Position numbers and translations under genes: made by a program. Below, piece after piece: positions 56,868-64,000 of a stretch of DNA of 64,000 nt. The first letter of the stretch is position 1. Each line of letters starts with the position of its first letter. Under the pieces are notes generated by a model. That model was not told the DNA's origin. It saw nothing but the letters and a program-made list of their open reading frames with translations, and searched no databases. Source of the DNA: Neptunomonas phycophila. Lineage in GTDB: Bacteria > Pseudomonadota > Gammaproteobacteria > Pseudomonadales > Balneatricaceae. The stretch lies in assembly GCF_001922575.1 (NCBI RefSeq), contig NZ_MRCI01000002.1, forward strand, positions 248,001 to 312,000, read 5' to 3'.

Positions 56868-57374
56868 TTAGTCGTAAATCGATCCGTGGGTTTCAAGTTG
56901 TGTGAGATAAACACGCATTTCAAATTCGAGCTGATGATAATTTGGCTGCATATGTTCGCATAGTTGGTAAAAGGCTTTGTTATGTTCTTTCTCGCGTATG
57001 TGGGCCAGTTCGTGCACTGCTATCATGTTTAAAAAGGCCTCGGGGGCTTTTTTAAATACTGAGCTAATGCGTATCTCATTTTTGCTTTTTAGTTTGTTAC
57101 CCTGCACGCGTGAAACAAAGCTATGTGTGCCTAAAGCGTTGCGCACAACATGAAGTTTGCTGTCGTAGATGACCTTGCTTAATGGCGAAGAACTTTTTAA
57201 ATATTGGTTCTTCAGATCAAATATGTATTCGCGCAGTGCTTTGTCATTCGCGATATTGTGTGGTTCTGGATAGCGTTTGAGTAAAAAGTCACGCAGTGTG
57301 TTTTGTTGTAACAATTGTGCCACTTGAGCTTGCACGTCGGCAGGATAAGCGACGAGGTATTTAAGAGTGCTCAT
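56868..57374 (-). CDS. YgjP-type metallopeptidase-like protein
   Basis: This 168-residue protein has the zinc motif HELAHIREKEHNKAF, the DUF45/YgjP pattern (HExxH then a third His). It also has a basic beta region before it (NKLKSKNEIRISSVF). YgjP-like proteins are predicted zinc-dependent hydrolases; one member has been reported with nucleotide-phosphatase activity, so peptidase activity is not certain. It overlaps the end of queG by 14 bases. Confidence 0.88.
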   Translation of the reverse strand: MSTLKYLVAYPADVQAQVAQLLQQNTLRDFLLKRYPEPHNIANDKALREYIFDLKNQYLKSSSPLSKVIYDSKLHVVRNALGTHSFVSRVQGNKLKSKNEIRISSVFKKAPEAFLNMIAVHELAHIREKEHNKAFYQLCEHMQPNYHQLEFEMRVYLTQLETHGSIYD

Positions 57375-58542
57375 GCGAATCTCGATTACGTGGAGTTGTG
57401 TCGTTATCGTTAAATTGTAGCAGCTTAACGGGTTCGCTTAGGTCTTTTTGTAATTGCTCTACGGCCCAGTCTATATGAGATTGTACCATCTCACTGCATT
57501 CGGGACGTTTTGAAACGAGCGCATCAATCACAGGCTGTCCTCCTTTACTATTCCCTAGTGCGACGGCAATATTTCGCAACCATCCCTCGTAGCCCGTGCG
57601 GCGAATTGCAGACCCCTCGGTGCGTTTTAAGAAAGTGGCTTCATCCCAGCTAAATAAGGTTAACAGAGAAATGTCGTCTAATGAGTGGCGAGGATGAAAG
57701 TCGGTCTCGTCAGTATGTTTAGCAAAGCGATTCCAAGGACAGACAAGTTGGCAATCATCGCAGCCAAAGATACGATTGCCCATCAAAGAGCGGAGCTCTA
57801 CAGGTATATCTCCCTTTTTTTCGATGGTTAGATAGGAAATGCAACGTGTGGCATCGAGCTCGTATGCTTTAGTAAAAGCTTGCGTGGGGCATACGTCTAA
57901 ACAGGCAGTACAAGAGCCGCAATGCTGTTGAGTGCTAACGTTATCTACAGGCAAAGGCAGATCAATGAACAGCTCGCCCAGAAAGAACCAAGAACCTGCT
58001 GAGCGGTTTAAAATGAGGGTGTGTTTCCCAGTCCAGCCTAATCCTGCTTGTTCAGCAATAGGGCGTTCAAACACGGGGGCGCTATCAACAAAAGCACGAT
58101 AACCCATGCCGCCAGCTAACTCTGAAATCTTTTGGCCAAATTGTGTTAGGCGTTTACGAAAGGTTTTATGATAATCACGACCTAAAGTGTAACGCGCAAT
58201 GTACGCTTTTTCCGGTTGTTTAAGCAGTGTAAGGGCTGAAAACGCAGGAGGTAAGTGGTTCATGCGCACACTGATAATCCGGCAGCTGCCGGGGACCATA
58301 TCATAAGGCTTAGCTCGCTTATCTAGGTTGCCTTCTAAATAGCTCATCTCGCCATGAAAGCCGTTATCTAACCACGCCATATGATGTTTGAGCGTTTCAT
58401 CCAGTTGTGGGTCAACAATGCCGACTTGTTGAAAACCAAAGTCAGCCGCCAGATCATGAATTTTTTGCGCCAATGTGGCTAGCTGCTGATCAGATAACGG
58501 ATTTTTGGGCTTTATTTCTGATGATGATACGTGTTCTGTCAC
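57361..58542 (-). CDS. queG: Epoxyqueuosine reductase
   Basis: This Fe-S, cobalamin-dependent enzyme does the last step of queuosine synthesis in tRNA. Two cluster motifs are seen: CGSCTACLDVCPTQAF and CDDCQLVCPWNRF. The N-terminal cobalamin region has FDFGFQQVG-like FGFQQVGIV. A HEAT-like C terminus is expected in this family. From GTG at 58542 the protein has about 393 residues (E. coli 379). The frame extends to another GTG at 58590, adding 16 residues. Neither start has a strong site; 58542 fits the family length better. Confidence 0.93.
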   Translation of the reverse strand: MTEHVSSSEIKPKNPLSDQQLATLAQKIHDLAADFGFQQVGIVDPQLDETLKHHMAWLDNGFHGEMSYLEGNLDKRAKPYDMVPGSCRIISVRMNHLPPAFSALTLLKQPEKAYIARYTLGRDYHKTFRKRLTQFGQKISELAGGMGYRAFVDSAPVFERPIAEQAGLGWTGKHTLILNRSAGSWFFLGELFIDLPLPVDNVSTQQHCGSCTACLDVCPTQAFTKAYELDATRCISYLTIEKKGDIPVELRSLMGNRIFGCDDCQLVCPWNRFAKHTDETDFHPRHSLDDISLLTLFSWDEATFLKRTEGSAIRRTGYEGWLRNIAVALGNSKGGQPVIDALVSKRPECSEMVQSHIDWAVEQLQKDLSEPVKLLQFNDNDTTPRNRDSHEHS

Positions 58543-58549
58543 TGAGTGC

Positions 58550-58580
58550 TTGCCTGTTAGCGTGCGCGTTATTCTATAAT
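58550..58580 (+). promoter_or_regulatory. Candidate sigma-70 promoter for nnr-tsaE-amiB-mutL
   Basis: TTGCCT (58550-58555) and a perfect TATAAT (58575-58580) have a 19-base spacer, slightly long. It lies in the divergent gap between queG and nnr, about 75 bases before nnr. Confidence 0.4.
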
Positions 58581-58655
58581 GATGGTACACAATGGATGCG
58601 TGGATGCACTAATGCGCCCACTTGATCTATCGAAGACCGATAGGATACGCCTGCA

Positions 58656-60158
58656 ATGAATGAATTACCCGTACCATTATACACGGCTGAGCAAACACGT
58701 TTACTGGATAAAACAGCGATTAATGAAGCGGGAATTCCTGGCTTCACATTAATGAAGCGCGCGGCGAAGTCTGCATTTTCAGTGTTGATGCAGCGTTGGC
58801 CTCATGCTCGTTCAATAACGGTACTATGTGGTGCGGGTAATAATGGAGGCGATGGGTTTGTGATGGCAACGTTGGCTGTCCAGCGAGGTTGGACAGTGCA
58901 GGCGCGATACGTAGGTGACGCGATGTTTGCACAACAGTTGCGGGGTGAGGCATTTGAAGCTTGGCAATGGGCCTGTGCTGAGGGGGTAGAGTTTTTGCCT
59001 TTTGACGCTGATGAGCCTCTGCGTGGTGAGGTTGTAGTCGATGCTATGTTGGGAACGGGCTTGAACGGCACCGTGAAGCCTAGTTTTATCGCTGCCATTA
59101 AACGCGTGAATAAATCGAACAAGCCTGTGTTAGCCGTGGATATTCCATCGGGGTTATCTGCCGACACTGGGTCGGTTTTAGGCGAGGCTGTGAGGGCGTC
59201 TGTTACTGTAACCTTTATAGGCTTAAAGCTTGGGTTGCTGATGCATGAGGCCGTTGATTACGTAGGCGAGTTGGTGTTTGAAAGTTTGCGTTTGCCTGAC
59301 AGTGTTTACGAGTCTGTAAACGTTAGTGCCTTCCGGTTAAGTGACGAAGATATTGAGGCATGCTTACCCCGCCGTAAGCGCTCGGCGCATAAAGGCGACT
59401 TTGGTCATTTATTGGTTATTGGTGGCGATCATGGTATGGGCGGTGCTGCGATTATGGCTGCTGAAGCGGCGGTAAATGCCGGAGCGGGTAAAGTAACCCT
59501 TGCTACCCGTCCTGAGCATGTGACAGCCGCTCTGATGCGCTGCCCTGAAGTCATGGTGCAGGGTATCAACTCAGGCCAAGAGTTGGTTCCTTTGTTAGAT
59601 AAAGTGGATGTTGTTGTGTTTGGGCCAGGGTTAGGTTTAGGCGCATGGGCTGAGCAAATGCTTCAAGCGCTGTGGAACTCATCATTACCCTGTGTTGTCG
59701 ATGCAGATGGGCTTACGCTATTAAAACGTACGGGTAAATTATATGAAGTAGACCGAGCTAATTGGGTGATTACACCGCACCCAGGGGAAGCAAGCCGTCT
59801 GCTTTCTATGCCTACTACGCAGGTTCAGCAAGACCGTTTAAGCTCGGCACAACGCTTACATGAACAAACAGGTGCGACGGTCGTATTAAAAGGGGCTGGT
59901 ACGCTAGTAACAGATGGCGATGTAATGCACCTTTGCGCTGCGGGTAACCCGGGTATGGCATCAGGGGGAATGGGTGATGTATTGTCTGGGGTTATTGGCG
60001 CACTAGTGGCTCAAAAACTAAGCACTATTGATGCGGCTCGAATTGGCGTTTATGCCCACGCAGCGGCAGCTGATCGCTGTGCGGCCGCAACGGGAGAACG
60101 AGGATTGAAGGCGACGGATCTGCCTCCGTATGTTAAATTAATTCTTAATCATCGATAA
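58656..60158 (+). CDS. nnr: Bifunctional NAD(P)H-hydrate repair enzyme
   Basis: This 500-residue protein has an N-terminal YjeF epimerase domain (about 1-215) with GAGNNGGDGFVMA, and a C-terminal ADP-dependent dehydratase (about 225-500) with NPGMASGGMGDVLSGVIGAL. It repairs damaged NADHX/NADPHX. AGGA lies before the ATG at 58656. It is the first gene of the nnr-tsaE-amiB-mutL-miaA run. Confidence 0.95.
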   Translation: MNELPVPLYTAEQTRLLDKTAINEAGIPGFTLMKRAAKSAFSVLMQRWPHARSITVLCGAGNNGGDGFVMATLAVQRGWTVQARYVGDAMFAQQLRGEAFEAWQWACAEGVEFLPFDADEPLRGEVVVDAMLGTGLNGTVKPSFIAAIKRVNKSNKPVLAVDIPSGLSADTGSVLGEAVRASVTVTFIGLKLGLLMHEAVDYVGELVFESLRLPDSVYESVNVSAFRLSDEDIEACLPRRKRSAHKGDFGHLLVIGGDHGMGGAAIMAAEAAVNAGAGKVTLATRPEHVTAALMRCPEVMVQGINSGQELVPLLDKVDVVVFGPGLGLGAWAEQMLQALWNSSLPCVVDADGLTLLKRTGKLYEVDRANWVITPHPGEASRLLSMPTTQVQQDRLSSAQRLHEQTGATVVLKGAGTLVTDGDVMHLCAAGNPGMASGGMGDVLSGVIGALVAQKLSTIDAARIGVYAHAAAADRCAAATGERGLKATDLPPYVKLILNHR

Positions 60159-60196
60159 ACGGTGTAATACGTTAAATAACAATATGTAAGGTGAAG

Positions 60197-60673
60197 ATGC
60201 TGCCGGTTTATTTTATCCCAGATGAGGGAGCTATGGAGGAGTTTGGTGCGCGTTTGCTATCAGCGATGGAGCATACGGGTGTTATTTTTCTGCAAGGCAA
60301 TTTAGGGATGGGGAAAACAACCCTGAGCCGCGGCTTAATTCGCTCGGCTGGGCATAAGGGGGCTGTAAAAAGTCCTACCTATACGCTCGTTGAAACATAT
60401 GAGCTTCCTGCGGGTATTGTTCATCATTTTGATTTATATCGCCTGATGGATCCGGAGGAGCTAGAGTACCTTGGCATACGTGATTACTTTAGCGAACAAC
60501 ACCTGTGCCTAGTTGAATGGCCCGACAGAGGTGATGGTTTACTACCTGCGCCGGATTTAGAGGTTTACATCGAACCTCACGGCGAAGGGCGCGCAATTCA
60601 ATGTGTAAGCCTCACTGCAAAAGGTCAAAAAGCGGCCGATATAATAAATGACACTTTTTCTTCATTGACATAG
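60197..60673 (+). CDS. tsaE: tRNA threonylcarbamoyladenosine biosynthesis ATPase TsaE
   Basis: This 158-residue protein (E. coli 153) has the P-loop GNLGMGKTT and the motif KSPTYTLVE, then DLYRL. With TsaB, TsaC and TsaD it makes t6A in tRNA. The ATG at 60197 is preferred, with AAGGTGA upstream; a GTG at 60191 overlaps that site. It is 38 bases after nnr. Confidence 0.95.
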   Translation: MLPVYFIPDEGAMEEFGARLLSAMEHTGVIFLQGNLGMGKTTLSRGLIRSAGHKGAVKSPTYTLVETYELPAGIVHHFDLYRLMDPEELEYLGIRDYFSEQHLCLVEWPDRGDGLLPAPDLEVYIEPHGEGRAIQCVSLTAKGQKAADIINDTFSSLT

Positions 60674-60694
60674 TAACGGTAGATTACGTTTTAT

Positions 60695-62053
60695 ATGACG
60701 CTTTTAAAGAGATCATTCATCCCTCGCTTTACCCTGGCTGCTTTTTTAGTTAGTGGCTTATTGCTGGCACAAACGAGTATGGCGGCTGATATTCAGCAGG
60801 TGCGTATGTGGCTCTCGCCAGAAAAAACGCGTCTTGTTTTTGATTTGTCAGCGGGCGTCACACATAAAATTTTTACCTTATCTAATCCTGAGCGTCTTGT
60901 CTTAGATATTACAGGCGCTCAAATGAAAGCCTCGTTATCTGCTCTTGAGTTAACTAATAGCCCCATCAGTAAAATACGCACTGGAGAAAACGGTGACGAC
61001 TTACGCGTGGTTTTGGACTTGAATCGCGCCGTTAAACCGAGGAGTTTTGAGCTCAAGCCTAATGAGCAATATGGAGACCGTCTAGTTTTAGATTTGTTCA
61101 CGGATGTGCAGTCCAAGACTCCTGTTGCGCAAGCAACCGCGCCTGCTGTTCCTGCAAAATTACGTGATATTGTTATCGCAATTGACGCAGGCCATGGTGG
61201 TGATGACCCCGGTGCAATTGGCGCAGGTGGCGTTCGTGAAAAAGATGTTGTGCTTGAAATAGCTCGGGAAGTGAAGCGTTTAATTGATCAAGAGCCGGGC
61301 TTCTCGGCAGAGCTTATTCGTGATGGCGATTATTACATCAGCCTGCGTGGACGTACCAAAAAAGCACGAAACCAAAGTGCTGATATGTTTGTTTCTATTC
61401 ATGCCGATGCGTTTAAAGACGCACGTGCTAAAGGTGCCTCAGTTTGGGTGCTTTCAAACCGGGGAGCGACCAGTGAAATGGGCCGCTGGTTGGCGAGCAA
61501 AGAGAACAGCACCGACTTAATTGGTGGTGTGGGTGGTGTTAGCTTAGAAGATAAAGATGAGGTGCTGGCTGGCGTTCTGTTAGATATGTCGATGCATGCG
61601 AGCCGTTCGGACAGTAAGCAAATTGCTAATCGTATACATGCCAATATTGATACCTTTGCAAAAATGCATAAGCCCCATGTTGAGAGTGCGGGTTTTATGG
61701 TGCTTAAATCGCCTGATATTCCTTCTATATTGGTAGAAACTGGCTTTATTTCAAACCCCGAAGAAGCACGTTTGTTAAAAACGAGTGCGTACCGCAAAAA
61801 AATGGCTAAGGCCATTTACAGTGGAATACGGACTCATTTTTGGAACAAACCGCCTGCTTATACTTTGATAGCTCATCAAAAAAGTGAGGGGTTAAATGCG
61901 CAAGGTAAGCGGGTATATAAAGTAGAAAGCGGCGACACTTTATCGGTTATTGCGTCTCGGCACGGCGTTTCTTTAAATACCTTGCGCAAGGCTAATGAGA
62001 TTAAAGGTGATAAGATACGCATTGGCCAAGTGTTACAGATTCCTTCTACGTAG
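60695..62053 (+). CDS. amiB: N-acetylmuramoyl-L-alanine amidase, AmiB/AmiC type with LysM
   Basis: This 452-residue exported cell-wall hydrolase cuts the amide between muramic acid and the peptide. It has a signal peptide (about 1-31), an AMIN domain (about 33-140), the Amidase_3 catalytic domain (about 155-375) with zinc ligands in DAGHGGDDPG, SIHADAF and VETGF, and a C-terminal LysM (about 405-450; YKVESGDTLSVIASRHGV). It acts at the division septum in E. coli. It is 21 bases after tsaE. Confidence 0.95.
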   Translation: MTLLKRSFIPRFTLAAFLVSGLLLAQTSMAADIQQVRMWLSPEKTRLVFDLSAGVTHKIFTLSNPERLVLDITGAQMKASLSALELTNSPISKIRTGENGDDLRVVLDLNRAVKPRSFELKPNEQYGDRLVLDLFTDVQSKTPVAQATAPAVPAKLRDIVIAIDAGHGGDDPGAIGAGGVREKDVVLEIAREVKRLIDQEPGFSAELIRDGDYYISLRGRTKKARNQSADMFVSIHADAFKDARAKGASVWVLSNRGATSEMGRWLASKENSTDLIGGVGGVSLEDKDEVLAGVLLDMSMHASRSDSKQIANRIHANIDTFAKMHKPHVESAGFMVLKSPDIPSILVETGFISNPEEARLLKTSAYRKKMAKAIYSGIRTHFWNKPPAYTLIAHQKSEGLNAQGKRVYKVESGDTLSVIASRHGVSLNTLRKANEIKGDKIRIGQVLQIPST

Positions 62054-62096
62054 CTAAAACCTTGGCTAAACGGTCTCATTAACGATAAGAGTTTAC

Positions 62097-63956
62097 ATGT
62101 CTTCACGTATACAGTTGTTGTCTCCTCGTCTGGCTAACCAAATAGCGGCGGGTGAGGTGGTAGAGCGGCCAGCATCGGTTGTTAAAGAATTACTTGAAAA
62201 TAGTATTGATGCCGGTGCTATGCGTTTAGAGATCGATGTGGAACAGGCTGGTATCAAGCTCATTCGCATACGGGATGATGGTGCCGGTATCGAAAAAGAT
62301 GACCTGTCTTTGGCGCTCAGCCGTCACGCAACGTCTAAAATATATGAGTTAGAAGACCTTGAAGCCGTTAATAGTTTGGGGTTTCGGGGGGAAGCGCTAG
62401 CCAGTATTAGCTCGGTATCCCGGTTAACGCTTACGTCTCGACGGGAGGGGAGCGATCAAGCCTGGCAAGTACAAACCCAAGGGCGTGATATGGCGGCAGA
62501 GCTAGCTCCCGCAGCACACCCGCAGGGCACTACGGTTGAAATGCGTGATCTCTTTTTTAATACACCAGCGCGCCGTAAGTTTTTAAAAACAGAAAATACA
62601 GAGTTTAAGCATCTCGAAGAAGTGGTGAAGCGTCTGGCACTGAGCCGTTTTGATGTGGCGTTTACACTTAAGCACAATAGCCGAGTGATCCACCAGCTGC
62701 GCCCCGCTGACTCTCAGGTAGAAGCTGAGCGCCGTGTAGCTTCTGTTTGCGGCCCTGCATTTATCGAGCAATCCCTACGTGTTGATGTCAATGCTGAGGC
62801 TTCAGGGCTGAGATTAAGTGGTTGGATTGGCTTGCCAACTTTTTCTCGTAGCCAAGCTGATCTTCAATATTTCTTTGTAAACGGGCGCATGATTCGCGAT
62901 AAAATTGTGACGCATGCGGTGCGTCAAGCTTATGCTGATGTGCTTTATCATGGCCGGCATCCTGCTTATGTATTGTACTTAGATCTAGATCCTGCGCTGG
63001 TGGATGTAAATGTACATCCTACCAAGCATGAAGTGCGTTTCCGCGAGAGCCGCTTGGTTCATGACTTTATTTTCCGTTCCATTCATCGGGTAATAGGTGA
63101 TGTGCGACCTGATAATACCAGTGTTCCGGCAGCGCAAACCCTGCAACCCACGACGCAGCCGCAGGAAATGAAACATCAGCAACATAACATGCCGCTCCAG
63201 CCAGCGCGTGAATCTGTCCCTGCTGGTGCGGTGCGAGAACAAGTAGCCGCCTATGGTCAGTTACATAGCGAGGGAGCCCGGCCGTTTGTTGGTGATACCA
63301 GTACACGCTCTTTTTCTGGAGGCGTAACGCCTTCGCGTCAGGTTATGCCGGCGGCTGAAGCCGATGAGCAAGTGCCTCCTTTGGGCTTTGCTGTTGCGCA
63401 GTTACACGGGATTTACATCTTATCTCAGAATCAGGAAGGCTTGATTCTCGTTGATATGCATGCGGCCCATGAGCGTATCGTTTATGAGCGTCTTAAACTG
63501 GCTTATGAGCAAGAAGGCGTTCGTAGCCAGCCGCTATTGGTGCCAGTCAGTATGGCTGTTAGCAGCCGAGAGGCTGATGCAGCAGAGGAGAATGAGGCGC
63601 TATTTCAACAGTTAGGGTTTGAGCTAGCGCGCGTTAGCGAGGAGTCTCTCGTTATCCGTCAGGTGCCTGTGACTTTGGCAAAAGCTAATGTTGAACAGTT
63701 ATTACGCGATGTGTTGTCGGACGTGCTGATGTATGGCAATAGTCGGCGCATAGAAGAGCATACTAACGAATTGCTAGGCACTATGGCTTGTCATGGAGCG
63801 GTTAGGGCAAATCGACAATTAACGATTCCCGAAATGAATGGCTTATTACGTGATATGGAAGCGACAGAGCGCAGTGGACAGTGCAACCATGGACGTCCTA
63901 CTTGGACGCAGCTGAGCTTGTCTGAACTTGATAAATTATTCATGCGGGGGCAATAA
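62097..63956 (+). CDS. mutL: DNA mismatch repair protein MutL
   Basis: This 619-residue protein has a GHKL ATPase N terminus ([33 protein letters not shown]), a Pro/Gln-rich linker (about 335-425) and a C-terminal dimerisation domain. At Asp453 it has [12 protein letters not shown], which fits the endonuclease motif D-x-H-A-x2-E-x4-E, plus ACHGAVRAN and CNHGRPTW. E. coli MutL lacks these. It would nick DNA in repair with MutS. It is directly followed by miaA after one base. Confidence 0.97.
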   Translation: MSSRIQLLSPRLANQIAAGEVVERPASVVKELLENSIDAGAMRLEIDVEQAGIKLIRIRDDGAGIEKDDLSLALSRHATSKIYELEDLEAVNSLGFRGEALASISSVSRLTLTSRREGSDQAWQVQTQGRDMAAELAPAAHPQGTTVEMRDLFFNTPARRKFLKTENTEFKHLEEVVKRLALSRFDVAFTLKHNSRVIHQLRPADSQVEAERRVASVCGPAFIEQSLRVDVNAEASGLRLSGWIGLPTFSRSQADLQYFFVNGRMIRDKIVTHAVRQAYADVLYHGRHPAYVLYLDLDPALVDVNVHPTKHEVRFRESRLVHDFIFRSIHRVIGDVRPDNTSVPAAQTLQPTTQPQEMKHQQHNMPLQPARESVPAGAVREQVAAYGQLHSEGARPFVGDTSTRSFSGGVTPSRQVMPAAEADEQVPPLGFAVAQLHGIYILSQNQEGLILVDMHAAHERIVYERLKLAYEQEGVRSQPLLVPVSMAVSSREADAAEENEALFQQLGFELARVSEESLVIRQVPVTLAKANVEQLLRDVLSDVLMYGNSRRIEEHTNELLGTMACHGAVRANRQLTIPEMNGLLRDMEATERSGQCNHGRPTWTQLSLSELDKLFMRGQ

Positions 63957-63957
63957 A

Positions 63958-64000
63958 ATGCCGTCTATATTACCTCCCGCGATTTTTCTGATGGGGCCTA
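63958..64000 (+). CDS. miaA: tRNA dimethylallyltransferase, N-terminal fragment
   Basis: Only 14 codons are present, cut by the right edge. The peptide LPPAIFLMGP is the start of MiaA, just before its P-loop. Its place right after mutL, as in E. coli, supports this. It transfers a prenyl group to A37 of tRNA. Confidence 0.85.
   Translation, partial: MPSILPPAIFLMGP

Noticed and set aside
56798-56923. Longer N terminus for the YacL-family protein from an ATG at 56923
   Set aside because: It would overlap the upstream gene by 56 bases and add 42 residues not seen in YacL; the GTG start gives the family length.

Overview
The window reads as an uninterrupted chromosomal segment of a Gram-negative gammaproteobacterium. 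The best guess is a marine member of the Oceanospirillales/Pseudomonadales side. The reasons are Lpt, Let/PqiAB and Psd envelope genes, the rhdA-psd-(HDOD gene)-rsgA/orn order, the queG / nnr-tsaE-amiB-mutL-miaA cluster, pepA-holC...valS, prfB-lysS, a YgiD-type dioxygenase, and many cyclic-di-GMP proteins. I see no rRNA, tRNA, CRISPR array, insertion sequence or prophage. Genus-level placement is inference only.

Layout. 1-3765 (minus): a lipid-transport operon, letA split into two genes followed by letB, which runs off the left edge. 4005-5781 (plus): pdxH, an alpha/beta esterase and a SlyD-type FKBP. 5829-7229: a small plasmid-like gene, then a long AT-rich intergenic stretch with a perfect FNR/ANR-type box and a 44-residue membrane protein. 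7230-10697 (plus): a GNAT acetyltransferase, a LigB-type dioxygenase and a chemoreceptor. 10785-20198 (minus): a signalling block with a hybrid-free histidine kinase, a stand-alone receiver, a receiver-GGDEF-EAL protein, and a giant CheB-CheR-PAS-GGDEF-EAL fusion. 20553-27080: rhlE, a ParA-like ATPase, a 7TM diguanylate cyclase, an SDR oxidoreductase and a sulfotransferase. 27168-36529: valS, a YeeN/YebC protein, a membrane protein, holC and pepA, divergent from lptF-lptG. 36551-40747: small envelope and metabolic genes (RDD, DUF2892, Sel1 repeats, gloA, a phasin, cytochrome c', cytochrome b561). 41060-45743: prfB-lysS and an MFS protein with an unusual repeat tail. 45925-53295: ung, DUF3081/DCC genes, ygfZ, psd, rhdA, an HDOD-GAF protein and rsgA. 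53428-64000: orn, a lysine/arginine-type decarboxylase, yacL, a YgjP-type peptidase, queG, then nnr-tsaE-amiB-mutL-miaA, with miaA cut by the right edge.

Most genes are ordinary housekeeping. The points that stand out are the c-di-GMP/chemotaxis signalling block, the repeat-tailed MFS protein, a predicted sliding-clamp motif at the N terminus of Ung, the small membrane protein downstream of an FNR-like box, loss of the programmed frameshift in prfB, the split letA, and several strong intergenic hairpins without clear U tracts. No single locus can be called a new system from sequence alone. The signalling block is the best candidate.
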